From assembly GCA_036873135.1 (NCBI GenBank), contig JAPTYO010000018.1, positions 992,001-1,056,000 of the forward strand: a stretch of 64,000 bases of DNA, given 5' to 3'. A program made the position numbers and the translations under genes. The notes under the pieces are model-generated. The model saw only the letters and a program-made list of their open reading frames with translations, was not told the origin of the DNA and ran no database searches. Positions 23,201 to 38,400 of the stretch are shown here, piece by piece. The DNA comes from Clarkia xantiana subsp. parviflora. Taxonomy: Eukaryota > Streptophyta > Magnoliopsida > Myrtales > Onagraceae. The first letter of the stretch is position 1. Every line of letters starts with the position of its first letter.

Positions 23201-26200
23201 GTCACTAATCATTAATTATGATATTTAATGATGCTTTTTTTTTTGGTAAATAAAAGGGGCTAGTAGTGGCAACCCTAGGCCCATCCCGTTACGTAATGCC
23301 TGGACTTTCATGTTCATTTGCGAGCATATCATGCAATGGCCCCATTACGTAATGCCCGGCCTTTACCAATGCCCTTTTATTTTGGAAAAATATTCCGATG
23401 AATTCACTCATGCATATATAATTCTACTATCCATGTAAATTATCATACGCCAATAACATTCATCATACAAACCACACTCATGCTTACGCATCATGCGTCT
23501 AATATTCCCAGGAACTCATGCTTGCATATATAATTGTACTTCCAAGTAAATTATCAAATGCAACTACATCCTCAACATTCTAGCATACGTGTCAAACATG
23601 TATCATTCGAACCCAACATACACATTTGGCGACTGGTTTTCGATTTTAAAATAATTTTAAACATTAGGGGCTGATTTGAAATTCATGCTTATATTCAATT
23701 ACGCAACATTCTAGACATGAATCCTAAGAATTTCCAACCATCACAGCTTGTCTATCCTAGTGCGCATTCCATATATTTAACCAGGGCTCCGCCCACAATA
23801 TGCAATATCCAGCTAGCTTGACTCAGTCAAGACAACATTTCTAATCACGCATAAATATATATTGAATAATAAACAATTGCAGTTCAGCCCACTAATTAAT
23901 CAAGTCCCAAAAACATGTACATCCGAGATCCATCCCCATAATCGAAACAAGGCATACAGGTTAGCAAACCTTGAGCAATGTGTAGGCCTATTAAGGTTCA
24001 AATAATTTGGATTTTAAAACTTGACCTCCCTATTTTAATTGACTTGAATTCGGTTTTAAAATTACGGTTCGGTTTAGTCAATTTCGGTTCGGTCCAGAAA
24101 ATCCGGGTTGGTTCCGGTTCGGTCCGGTAAAATCCGGTTCGGTTCGGTCCGGTCCGGTTCTAAATTTAAAATCTCGTTCGGTTCGAACCGGTTCAATAAA
24201 AATAGGGTTCGGTTCAAAACACAAAACCGGTTCGGTTAGATCCACTTAGTTACCCCGGTCCGACCCGACCCAGTTAGGTCGAACCGATTGAGAAAACCCG
24301 GTTCAATTTAAATTCGTCCCGGTTTGACATATCGGACCGGCCCAATAATTAAAATTTCAAAAGGTTGGGCCGAAATGTTTACTTGTGGCCTAAGTAGGGT
24401 TTTAAAGTCTAAAAATATTTAACTTAGCCACCAAGTAACATTAACTATATAAAATAATTTCCAATATTAATAATATATAGGGTTAAGGGTCCTTTTGGTA
24501 CCACATGTTTGCACAAATTACACTTTTCATACCAATAGTATTCCCTACACCAGGACATGTTTTTTGTGGCTACTAGAAAGGTCACAAAAGACCGCAAAAC
24601 AGTCACATATTAAATCAGTGACAAAAAAAATGTTTGTCACAGGTTGTCGCAGTAGATAAGGTTGCTAAATGAAATAGTGACCAAGTGAAAAACTAACCAC
24701 TAAATAAAGCAGGAATTTGTGACTATGCCAAAGAGTCACTAATCATTAATTATGATATTTAATGATGCTTTTTTTTTGGTAAATAAAAGGGGCTAGTAGT
24801 GGCAACCCTAGGCCCATCCCGTTACGTAATGCCCGGACTTTCATGTTCATTTGCGAGCATATCATGCAATGGCCCCGTTACGTAATGCCCGGCCTTTACC
24901 AAGGCCCTTTTATTTTGGAAAAATATTCCGATGAATTCACTCATGTATATATAATTCTACTATCCATGTAAATTATCATACGCCAATAACATTCATCATA
25001 CAAACCACACTCATGCTTAAGCGTCATGCGTCTAATTTTCCCGGGAACTCATGCTTGCATATATAATTGTACTTCCAAGTAAATTATCAAATGCAACTAC
25101 ATCCTCAACATTCTAGCATACGTGTCAAACATGTATCATTCGAACCCAACATAAACATTTGGCGACTGGTTTTCGATTTTAAAATAATTTTAAACCTTAG
25201 GGGCTGATTTGCAATTCATGCTTATATTCAATTACGCAACATTCTAGACATGAATCCTAAGCATTTCCAACCATCACAGCATGTCTATCCTAGTGCGCAT
25301 TCCATATATTTAACCAGGGCTCCGCCCACAATATGCAATATCCAGCTAGCTTGACTCAGTCAAGACAACATTTCTAATCATGCATAAATATATATTGAAT
25401 AATAAACAATTGCAGTTCAGCCCACTAATTAATCAAGTCCCAAAAACATGTACATCCGAGATCCATCCCCATAATCGAAACAAGGCATAAAGGTTAGCAA
25501 ACCTTGAGCAATGTGTAGGCCTATTAAGGTTCAAATAATTTGGATTTTAAAACTTGACCTCCCTATTTTAATTGACTTGAATTCGGTTTTAAAATTACGG
25601 TTCGGTTTAGTCAATTTCGGTTCGGTCCAGAAAATCCGGGTTGGTTCCGGTTCGGTCCGGTAAAATCCGGTTCGGTTCGGTCCGGTTCTAAATTTAAAAT
25701 CTCGTTCGGTTCGAACCAGTTCAATAAAAATAGGGTTCGGTTCAAAACACAAAACCGGTTCGGTTAGATCCACTTAGTTACCCCGGTCCGACCCGACCCA
25801 GTTAGGTCGAACCGATTGAGAAAACCCGGTTCAATTTAAATTCGTCCCGGTTTGACATATCGGACCGGCCCAATAATTAAAATTTCAAAAGGTTGGGCCG
25901 AAATGTTTACTTGTGGCCTAAGTAGGGTTTTAAAGTCTAAAAATATTTAACTTAGCCACCAAGTAACATTAACTATATAAAATAATTTCCAATATTAATA
26001 ATATATAGGGTTAAGGGTCCTTTTGGTACCACATGTTTGCACAAATTACACTTTTCATACCAATAGTATTCCCTACACCAGGACATGTTTTTTGTGGCTA
26101 CTAGAAAGGTCACAAAAGACCGCAAAACAGTCACATATTAAATCAGTGACAAAAAAATGTTTGTCACAGGTTGTCGCAGTAGATAAGGTTGCTAAATGAA

Positions 26201-29200
26201 ATAGTGACCAAGTGAAAAACTAACCACTAAATAAAGCAGGAATTTGTGACTATGCCAAAGAGTCACTAATCATTAATTATGATATTTAATGATGCTTTTT
26301 TTTTTGGTAAATAAAAGGGGCTAGTAGTGGCAACCCTAGGCCCATCCCGTTACGTAATGCCCGGACTTTCATGTTCATTTGCGAGCATATCATGCAATGG
26401 CCCCGTTACGTAATGCCCGTCCTTTACCAAGGCCCTTTTATTTTGGAAAAATATTCCGATGAATTCACTCATGTATATATAATTCTACTATCCATGTAAA
26501 TTATCATACGCCAATAACATTCATCATACAAACCACACTCATGCTTACGCGTCATGCGTCTAATATTCCCAGGAACTCATGCTTGCATATATAATTGTAC
26601 TTCCAAGTAAATTATCAAATGCAACTACATCCTCAACATTCTAGCATACGTGTCAAACATGTATCATTCGAACCCAACATAAACATTTGGCGACTGGTTT
26701 TCGATTTTAAAATAATTTTAAACCTTAGGGGCTGATTTGCAATTCATGCTTATATTCAATTACGCAACATTCTAGACATGAATCCTAAGCATTTCCAACC
26801 ATCACAGCATGTCTATCCTAGTGCGCATTCCATATATTTAACCAGGGCTCCGCCCACAATATGCAATATCCAGCTAGCTTGACTCAGTCAAGACAACATT
26901 TCTAATCATGCATAAATATATATTGAATAATAAACAATTGCAGTTCAGCCCACTAATTAATCAAGTCCCAAAAACATGTACATCCGAGATCCATCCCCAT
27001 AATCGAAACAAGGCATAAAGGTTAGCAAACCTTGAGCAATGTGTAGGCCTATTAAGGTTCAAATAATTTGGATTTTAAAACTTGACCTCCCTATTTTAAT
27101 TGACTTGAATTCGGTTTTAAAATTACGGTTCGGTTTAGTCAATTTCGGTTCGGTCCAGAAAATCCGGGTTGGTTCCGGTTCGGTCCGGTAAAATCCGGTT
27201 CGGTTCGGTCCGGTCCGGTTCTAAATTTAAAATCTCGTTCGGTTCGAACCGGTTCAATAAAAATAGGGTTCGGTTCAAAACACAAAACCGGTTCGGTTAG
27301 ATCCACTTAGTTACCCCGGTCCGACCCGACCCAGTTAGGTCGAACCGATTGAGAAAACCCGGTTCAATTTAAATTCGTCCCGGTTTGACATATCGGACCG
27401 GCCCAATAATTAAAATTTCAAAAGGTTGGGCCGAAATGTTTACTTGTGGCCTAAGTAGGGTTTTAAAGTCTAAAAATATTTAACTTAGCCACCAAGTAAC
27501 ATTAACTATATAAAATAATTTCCAATATTAATAATATATAGGGTTAAGGGTCCTTTTGGTACCACATGTTTGCACAAATTACACTTTTCATACCAATAGT
27601 ATTCCCTACACCAGGACATGTTTTTTGTGGCTACTAGAAAGGTCACAAAAGACCGCAAAACAGTCACATGTTAAATCAGTGACAAAAAAAATGTTTGTCA
27701 CAGGGTGGTCACAGTAGATAAGGTTGCTAAATGAAATAGTGACCAAGTGAAAAACTAACCACTAAATAAAGCAGGAATTTGTGACTATGCCAAAGAGTCA
27801 CTAATCATTAATTATGATATTTAATGATGCTTTTTTTTGGTAAATAAAAGGGGCTAGTAGTGGCAACCCTAGGCCCATCCCGTTACGTAATGCCCGGACT
27901 TTCATGTTCATTTGCGAGCATATCATGCAATGGCCCCGTTACGTAATGCCCGGCCTTTACCAAGGCCCTTTTATTTTGGAAAAATATTCGATGAATTCAC
28001 TCATGCATATATAATTCTACTATCCATGTAAATTATCATACGCCAATAACATTCATCATACAAACCACACTCATGCTTACGCGTCATGCGTCTAATATTC
28101 CCAGGAACTCATGCTTGCATATATAATTGTACTTCCAAGTAAATTATCAAATGCAACTACATCCTCAACATTCTAGCATACGTGTCAAACATGTATCATT
28201 CGAACCCAACATAAACATTTGGCGACTGGTTTTCGATTTTAAAATAATTTTAAACCTTAGGGGCTGATTTGCAATTCATGCTTATATTCAATTACGCAAC
28301 ATTCTAGACATGAATCCTAAGCATTTCCAACCATCACAGCATGTCTATCCTAGTGCGCATTCCATATATTTAACCAGGGCTCCGCCCACAATATGCAATA
28401 TCCAGCTAGCTTGACTCAGTCAAGACAACATTTCTAATCATGCATAAATATATATTGAATAATAAACAATTGCAGTTCAGCCCACTAATTAATCAAGTCC
28501 CAAAAACATGTACATCCGAGATCCATCCCCATAATCGAAACAAGGCATAAAGGTTAGCAAACCTTGAGCAATGTGTAGGCCTATTAAGGTTCAAATAATT
28601 TGGATTTTAAAACTTGACCTCCCTATTTTAATTGACTTGAATTCGGTTTTAAAATTACGGTTCGGTTTAGTCAATTTCGGTTCGGTCCAGAAAATCCGGG
28701 TTGGTTCCGGTTCGGTCCGGTCCGGTTCGGTCCGGTCCGGTTCTAAATTTAAAATCTCGTTCGGTTCGAACCGGTTCAATAAAAATAGGGTTCGGTTCAA
28801 AACACAAAACCGGTTCGGTTAGATCCACTTAGTTACCCCGGTCCGACCCGACCCAGTTAGGTCGAACCGATTGAGAAAACCCGGTTCAATTTAAATTCGT
28901 CCCGGTTTGACATATCGGACCGGCCCAAAAATTAAAATTTCAAAAGGTTGGGCCGAAATGTTTACTTGTGGCCTAAGTAGGGTTTTAAAGTCTAAAAATA
29001 TTTAACTTAGCCACCAAGTAACATTAACTATATAAAATAATTTCCAATATTAATAATATATAGGGTTAAGGGTCCTTTTGGTACCACATGTTTGCACAAA
29101 TTACACTTTTCATACCAATAGTATTCCCTACACCAGGACATGTTTTTTGTGGCTACTAGAAAGGTCACAAAAGACCGCAAAACAGTCACATATTAAATCA

Positions 29201-29490
29201 GTGACAAAAAAAATGTTTGTCACAGGGTGGTCACAGTAGATAAGGTTGCTAAATGAAATAGTGACCAAGTGAAAAACTAACCACTAAATAAAGCAGGAAT
29301 TTGTGACTATGCCAAAGAGTCACTAATCATTAATTATGATATTTAATGATGCTTTTTTTTTTGGTAAATAAAAGGGGCTAGTAGTGGCAACCCTAGGCCC
29401 ATCCCGTTACGTAATGCCCGGACTTTCATGTTCATTTGCGAGCATATCATGCAATGGCCCCGTTACGTAATGCCCGGCCTTTACCAAGGC
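17222..29490. repeat. Four-monomer higher-order repeat (two copies of ~6.14 kb)
   Basis: Diagnostic variants recur four monomers apart. TTGTCGCAG is at about 18.51, 20.04, 24.64 and 26.17 kb; GGTGGTCACAG is at about 21.57, 23.11, 27.70 and 29.23 kb. CACATGTTAAATC is found only in the third of each set (21.53, 27.67). GCCCGTCCTTTACC is found only in the second (20.28, 26.42). CAGCTTGTCTATCC is found only in the first (17.61, 23.75). Marker spacing over four units is 6133-6140 bp. Confidence 0.85.
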
Positions 29491-32400
29491 CCTTTTATTT
29501 TGGAAAAATATTCCGATGAATTCACTCATGCATATATAATTCTACTATCCATGTAAATTATCATACGCCAATAACATTCATCATACAAACCACACTCATG
29601 CTTACGCGTCATGCGTCTAATATTCCCAGGAACTCATGCTTGCATATATAATTGTACTTCCAAGTAAATTATCAAATGCAACTACATCCTCAACATTCTA
29701 GCATACGTGTCAAACATGTATCATTCGAACCCAACATAAACATTTGGCGACTGGTTTTCGATTTTAAAATAATTTTAAACCTTAGGGGCTGATTTGCAAT
29801 TCATGCTTATATTCAATTACGCAACATTCTAGACATGAATCCTAAGCATTTCCAACCATCACAGCATGTCTATCCTAGTGCGCATTCCATATATTTAACC
29901 AGGGCTCCGCCCACAATATGCAATATCCAGCTAGCTTGACTCAGTCAAGACAACATTTCTAATCATGCATAAATATATATTGAATAATAAACAATTGCAG
30001 TTCAGCCCACTAATTAATCAAGTCCCAAAAACATGTACATCCGAGATCCATCCCCATAATCGAAACAAGGCATAAAGGTTAGCAAACCTTGAGCAATGTG
30101 TAGGCCTATTAAGGTTCAAATAATTTGGATTTTAAAACTTGACCTCCCTATTTTAATTGACTTGAATTCGGTTTTAAAATTACGGTTCGGTTTAGTCAAT
30201 TTCGGTTCGGTCCAGAAAATCCGGGTTGGTTCCGGTTCGGTCCGGTAAAATCCGGTTCGGTTCGGTCCGGTTCTAAATTTAAAATCTCGTTCGGTTCGAA
30301 CCGGTTCAATAAAAATAGGGTTCGGTTCAAAACACAAAACCGGTTCGGTTAGATCCACTTAGTTACCCCGGTCCGACCCGACCCAGTTAGGTCGAACCGA
30401 TTGAGAAAACCCGGTTCAATTTAAATTCGTCCCGGTTTGACATATCGGACCGGCCCAATAATTAAAATTTCAAAAGGTTGGGCCGAAATGTTTACTTGTG
30501 GCCTAAGTAGGGTTTTAAAGTCTAAAAATATTTAACTTAGCCACCAAGTAACATTAACTATATAAAATAATTTCCAATATTAATAATATATAGGGTTAAG
30601 GGTCCTTTTGGTACCACATGTTTGCACAAATTACACTTTTCATACCAATAGTATTCCCTACACCAGGACATGTTTTTTGTGGCTACTAGAAAGGTCACAA
30701 AAGACCGCAAAACAGTCACATATTAAATCAGTGACAAAAAAATGTTTGTCACAGGGTGGTCACAGTAGATAAGGTTGCTAAATGAAATAGTGACCAAGTG
30801 AAAAACTAACCACTAAATAAAGCAGGAATTTGTGACTATGCCAAAGAGTCACTAATCATTAATTATGATATTTAATGATGCTTTTTTTTGGTAAATAAAA
30901 GGGGCTAGTAGTGGCAACCCTAGGCCCATCCCGTTACGTAATGCCCGGACTTTCATGTTCATTTGCGAGCATATCATGCAATGGCCCCGTTACGTAATGC
31001 CCGGCCTTTACCAAGGCCCTTTTATTTTGGAAAAATATTCCGATGAATTCACTCATGCATATATAATTCTACTATCCATGTAAATTATCATACGCCAATA
31101 ACATTCATCATACAAACCACACTCATGCTTACGCGTCATGCGTCTAATATTCCCAGGAACTCATGCTTGCATATATAATTGTACTTCCAAGTAAATTATC
31201 AAATGCAACTACATCCTCAACATTCTAGCATACGTGTCAAACATGTATCATTCGAACCCAACATAAACATTTGGCGACTGGTTTTCGATTTTAAAATAAT
31301 TTTAAACCTTAGGGGCTGATTTGCAATTCATGCTTATATTCAATTACGCAACATTCTAGACATGAATCCTAAGCATTTCCAACCATCACAGCATGTCTAT
31401 CCTAGTGCGCATTCCATATATTTAACCAGGGCTCCGCCCACAATATGCAATATCCAGCTAGCTTGACTCAGTCAAGACAACATTTCTAATCATGCATAAA
31501 TATATATTGAATAATAAACAATTGCAGTTCAGCCCACTAATTAATCAAGTCCCAAAAACATGTACATCCGAGATCCATCCCCATAATCGAAACAAGGCAT
31601 AAAGGTTAGCAAACCTTGAGCAATGTGTAGGCCTATTAAGGTTCAAATAATTTGGATTTTAAAACTTGACCTCCCTATTTTAATTGACTTGAATTCGGTT
31701 TTAAAATTACGGTTCGGTTTAGTCAATTTCGGTTCGGTCCAGAAAATCCGGGTTGGTTCCGGTTCGGTCCGGTAAAATCCGGTTCGGTTCGGTCCGGTTT
31801 TAAATTTAAAATCTCGTTCGGTTCGAACCGGTTCAATAAAAATAGGGTTCGGTTCAAAACACAAAACCGGTTCGGTTAGATCCACTTAGTTACCCCGGTC
31901 CGACCCGACCCAGTTAGGTCGAACCGATTGAGAAAACCCGGTTCAATTTAAATTCGTCCCGGTTTGACATATCGGACCGGCCCAATAATTAAAATTTCAA
32001 AAGGTTGGGCCGAAATGTTTACTTGTGGCCTAAGTAGGGTTTTAAAGTCTAAAAATATTTAACTTAGCCACCAAGTAACATTAACTATATAAAAAATTTC
32101 CAATATTAATAATATATAGGGTTAAGGGTCCTTTTGGTACCACATGTTTGCACAAATTACACTTTTCATACCAATAGTATTCCCTACACCAGGACATGTT
32201 TTTTGTGGCTACTAGAAAGGTCACAAAAGACCGCAAAACAGTCACATATTAAATCAGTGACAAAAAAATGTTTGTCACAGGGTGGTCACAGTAGATAAGG
32301 TTGCTAAATGAAATAGTGACCAAGTGAAAAACTAACCACTAAATAAAGCAGGAATTTGTGACTATGCCAAAGAGTCACTAATCATTAATTATGATATTTA

Positions 32401-35400
32401 ATGATGCTTTTTTTTGGTAAATAAAAGGGGCTAGTAGTGGCAACCCTAGGCCCATCCCGTTACGTAATGCCCGGACTTTCATGTTCATTTGCGAGCATAT
32501 CATGCAATGGCCCCGTTACGTAATGCCTAGCCTTTACCAAGGCCCTTTTATTTTGGAAAAATATTCCGATGAATTCACTCATGCATATATAATTCTACTA
32601 TCCATGTAAATTATCATACGCCAATAACATTCATCATACAAACCACACTCATGCTTACGCGTCATGCGTCTAATATTCCCAGGAACTCATGCTTGCATAT
32701 ATAATTGTACTTCCAAGTAAATTATCAAATGCAACTACATCCTCAACATTCTAGCATACGTGTCAAACATGTATCATTCAGACCCAACATAAACATTTGG
32801 CGACTGGTTTTCGATTTTAAAATAATTTTAAACATTAGGGGCTGATTTGCAATTCATGCTTATATTCAATTACGCAACATTCTAGACATGAATCCTAAGC
32901 ATTTCCAACCATCACAGCATGTCTATCCTAGTGCGCATTCCATATATTTAACCAGGGCTCCGCCCACAATATGCAATATCCAGCTAGCTTGACTCAGTCA
33001 AGACAACATTTCTAATCATGCATAAATATATATTGAATAATAAACAATTGCAGTTCAGCCCACTAATTAATCAAGTCCCAAAAACATGTACATCCGAGAT
33101 CCATCCCCATAATCGAAACAAGGCATAAAGGTTAGCAAACCTTGAGCAATGTGTAGGCCTATTAAGGTTCAAATAATTTGGATTTTAAAACTTGACCTCC
33201 CTATTTTAATTGACTTGAATTCGGTTTTAAAATTACGGTTCGGTTTAGTCAATTTCGGTTCGGTCCAGAAAATCCGGGTTGGTTCCGGTTCGGTCCGGTA
33301 AAATCCGGTTCGGTTCGGTCCGGTCCGGTTCTAAATTTAAAATCTCGTTCGGTTCGAACCGGTTCAATAAAAATAGGGTTCGGTTCAAAACACAAAACCG
33401 GTTCGGTTAGATCCACTTAGTTACCCCGGTCCGACCCGACCCAGTTAGGTCGAACCGATTGAGAAAACCCGGTTCAATTTAAATTCGTCCCGGTTTGACA
33501 TATCGGACCGGCCCAATAATTAAAATTTCAAAAGGTTGGGCCGAAATGTTTACTTGTGGCCTAAGTAGGGTTTTAAAGTCTAAAAATATTTAACTTAGCC
33601 ACCAAGTAACATTAACTATATAAAATAATTTCCAATATTAATAATATATAGGGTTAAGGGTCCTTTTGGTACCACATGTTTGCACAAATTACACTTTTCA
33701 TACCAATAGTATTCCCTACACCAGGACATGTTTTTTGTGGCTACTAGAAAGGTCACAAAAGACCGCAAAACAGTCACATATTAAATCAGTGACAAAAAAA
33801 ATGTTTGTCACAGGTGTCGCAGTAGATAAGGTTGCTAAATGAAATAGTGACCAAGTGAAAAACTAACCACTAAATAAAGCAGGAATTTGTGACTATGCCA
33901 AAGAGTCACTAATCATTAATTATGATATTTAATGATGCTTTTTTTTTGGTAAATAAAAGGGGCTAGTAGTGGCAACCCTAGGCCCATCCCGTTACGTAAT
34001 GCCCGGACTTTCATGTTCATTTGCGAGCATATCATGCAATGGCCCCGTTACGTAATGCCCGGCCTTTACCAAGGCCCTTTTATTTTGGAAAAATATTCCG
34101 ATGAATTCACTCATGCATATATAATTCTACTATCCATGTAAATTATCATACGCCAATAACATTCATCATACAAACCACACTCATGCTTACGCGTCATGCG
34201 TCTAATATTCCCAGGAACTCATGCTTGCATATATAATTGTACTTCCAAGTAAATTATCAAATGCAACTACATCCTCAACATTCTAGCATACGTGTCAAAC
34301 ATGTATCATTCGAACCCAACATAAACATTTGGCGACTGGTTTTCGATTTTAAAATAATTTTAAACCTTAGGGGCTGATTTGCAATTCATGCTTATATTCA
34401 ATTACGCAACATTCTAGACATGAATCCTAAGCATTTCCAACCATCACAGCATGTCTATCCTAGTGCGCATTCCATATATTTAACCAGGGCTCCGCCCACA
34501 ATATGCAATATCCAGCTAGCTTGACTCAGTCAAGACAACATTTCTAATCATGCATAAATATATATTGAATAATAAACAATTGCAGTTCAGCCCACTAATT
34601 AATCAAGTCCCAAAAACATGTACATCCGAGATCCATCCCCATAATCGAAACAAGGCATAAAGGTTAGCAAACCTTGAGCAATGTGTAGGCCTATTAAGGT
34701 TCAAATAATTTGGATTTTAAAACTTGACCTCCCTATTTTAATTGACTTGAATTCGGTTTTAAAATTACGGTTCGGTTTAGTCAATTTCGGTTCGGTCCAG
34801 AAAATCCGGGTTGGTTCCGGTTCGGTCCGGTAAAATCCGGTTCGGTTCGGTCCGGTCCGGTTCTAAATTTAAAATCTCGTTCGGTTCGAACCGGTTCAAT
34901 AAAAATAGGGTTCGGTTCAAAACACAAAACCGGTTCGGTTAGATCCACTTAGTTACCCCGGTCCGACCCGACCCAGTTAGGTCGAACCGATTGAGAAAAC
35001 CCGGTTCAATTTAAATTCGTCCCGGTTTGACATATCGGACCGGCCCAATAATTAAAATTTCAAAAGGTTGGGCCGAAATGTTTACTTGTGGCCTAAGTAG
35101 GGTTTTAAAGTCTAAAAATATTTAACTTAGCCACCAAGTAACATTAACTATATAAAATAATTTCCAATATTAATAATATATAGGGTTAAGGGTCCTTTTG
35201 GTACCACATGTTTGCAAAATTACACTTTTCATACCAATAGTATTCCCTACACCAGGACATGTTTTTTGTGGCTACTAGAAAGGTCACAAAAGACCGCAAA
35301 ACAGTCACATGTTAAATCAGTGACAAAAAAAATGTTTGTCACAGGGTGGTCACAGTAGATAAGGTTGCTAAATGAAATAGTGACCAAGTGAAAAACTAAC

Positions 35401-38400
35401 CACTAAATAAAGCAGGAATTTGTGACTATGCCAAAGAGTCACTAATCATTAATTATGATATTTAATGATGCTTTTTTTTGGTAAATAAAAGGGGCTAGTA
35501 GTGGCAACCCTAGGCCCATCCCGTTACGTAATGCCCGGACTTTCATGTTCATTTGCGAGCATATCATGCAATGGCCCCGTTACGTAATGCCCGGCCTTTA
35601 CCAAGGCCCTTTTATTTTGGAAAAATATTCCGATGAATTCACTCATGCATATATAATTCTACTATCCATGTAAATTATCATACGCCAATAACATTCATCA
35701 TACAAACCACACTCATGCTTACGCGTCATGCGTCTAATATTCCCAGGAACTCATGCTTGCATATATAATTGTACTTCCAAGTAAATTATCAAATGCAACT
35801 ACATCCTCAACATTCTAGCATACGTGTCAAACATGTATCATTCGAACCCAACATAAACATTTGGCGACTGGTTTTCGATTTTAAAATAATTTTAAACCTT
35901 TGGGGCTGATTTGCAATTCATGCTTATATTCAATTACGCAACATTCTAGACATGAATCCTAAGCATTTCCAACCATCACAGCATGTCTATCCTAGTGCGC
36001 ATTCCATATATTTAACCAGGGCTCCGCCCACAATATGCAATATCCAGCTAGCTTGACTCAGTCAAGACAACATTTCTAATCATGCATAAATATATATTGA
36101 ATAATAAACAATTGCAGTTCAGCCCACTAATTAATCAAGTCCCAAAAACATGTACATCCGAGATCCATCCCCATAATCGAAACAAGGCATAAAGGTTAGC
36201 AAACCTTGAGCAATGTGTAGGCCTATTAAGGTTCAAATAATTTGGATTTTAAAACTTGACCTCCCTATTTTAATTGACTTGAATTCGGTTTTAAAATTAC
36301 GGTTCGGTTTAGTCAATTTCGGTTCGGTCCAGAAAATCCGGGTTGGTTCCGGTTCGGTCCGGTAAAATCCGGTTCGGTTCGGTCCGGTCCGGTTCTAAAT
36401 TTAAAATCTCGTTCGGTTCGAACCGGTTCAATAAAAATAGGGTTCGGTTCAAAACACAAAACCGGTTCGGTTAGATCCACTTAGTTACCCCGGTCCGACC
36501 CGACCCAGTTAGGTCGAACCGATTGAGAAAACCCGGTTCAATTTAAATTCGTCCCGGTTTGACATATCGGACCGGCCCAAAAATTAAAATTTCAAAAGGT
36601 TGGGCCGAAATGTTTACTTGTGGCCTAAGTAGGGTTTTAAAGTCTAAAAATATTTAACTTAGCCACCAAGTAACATTAACTATATAAAATAATTTCCAAT
36701 ATTAATAATATATAGGGTTAAGGGTCCTTTTGGTACCACATGTTTGCACAAATTACACTTTTCATACCAATAGTATTCCCTACACCAGGACATGTTTTTT
36801 GTGGCTACTAGAAAGGTCACAAAAGACCGCAAAACAGTCACATGTTAAATCAGTGACAAAAAAAATGTTTGTCACAGGGTGGTCACAGTAGATAAGGTTG
36901 CTAAATGAAATAGTGACCAAGTGAAAAACTAACCACTAAATAAAGCAGGAATTTGTGACTATGCCAAAGAGTCACTAATCATTAATTATGATATTTAATG
37001 ATGCTTTTTTTTGGTAAATAAAAGGGGCTAGTAGTGGCAACCCTAGGCCCATCCCGTTACGTAATGCCCGGACTTTCATGTTCATTTGCGAGCATATCAT
37101 GCAATGGCCCCGTTACGTAATGCCCGGCCTTTACCAAGGCCCTTTTATTTTGGAAAAATATTCCGATGAATTCACTCATGCCTACTATCCATGTAAATTA
37201 TCATACGCCAATAACATTCATCATACAAACCACACTCATGCTTACACGTCATGCGTCTAATATTCCCAGGAACTCATGCTTGCATATATAATTGTACTTC
37301 CAAGTAAATTATCAAATGCAACTACATCCTCAACATTCTAGCATACGTGTCAAACATGTATCATTCGAACCCAACATAAACATTTGGCGACTGGTTTTCG
37401 ATTTTAAAATAATTTTAAACCTTAGGGGCTGATTTGCAATTCATGCTTATATTCAATTACGCAACATTCTAGACATGAATCCTAAGCATTTCCAACCATC
37501 ACAGCATGTCTATCCTAGTGCGCATTCCATATATTTAACCAGGGCTCCGCCCACAATATGCAATATCCAGCTAGCTTGACTCAGTCAAGACAACATTTCT
37601 AATCATGCATAAATATATATTGAATAATAAACAATTGCAGTTCAGCCCACTAATTAATCAAGTCCCAAAAACATGTACATCCGAGATCCATCCCCATAAT
37701 CGAAACAAGGCATAAAGGTTAGCAAACCTTGAGCAATGTGTAGGCCTATTAAGGTTCAAATAATTTGGATTTTAAAACTTGACCTCCCTATTTTAATTGA
37801 CTTGACTTCGGTTTTAAAATTACGGTTCGGTTTAGTCAATTTCGGTTCGGTCCAGAAAATCCGGGTTGGTTCCGGTTCGGTCCGGTAAAATCCGGTTCGG
37901 TTCGGTCCGGTCCGGTTCTAAATTTAAAATCTCGTTCGGTTCGAACCGGTTCAATAAAAATAAGGTTCGGTTCAAAACACAAAACCGGTTCGGTTAGATC
38001 CACTTAGTTACCCCGGTCCGACCCGACCCAGTTAGGTCGAACCGATTGAGAAAACCCGGTTCAATTTAAATTCGTCCCGGTTTGACATATCGGACCGGCC
38101 CAAAAATTAAAATTTCAAAAGGTTGGGCCGAAATGTTTACTTGTGGCCTAAGTAGGGTTTTAAAGTCTAAAAATATTTAACTTAGCCACCAAGTAACATT
38201 AACTATATAAAATAATTTCCAATATTAATAATATATAGGGTTAAGGGTCCTTTTGGTACCACATGTTTGCACAAATTACACTTTTCATACCAATAGTATT
38301 CCCTACACCAGGACATGTTTTTTGTGGCTACTAGAAAGGTCACAAAAACCGCAAAACAGTCACATATTAAATCAGTGACAAAAAAAATGTTTGTCACAGG

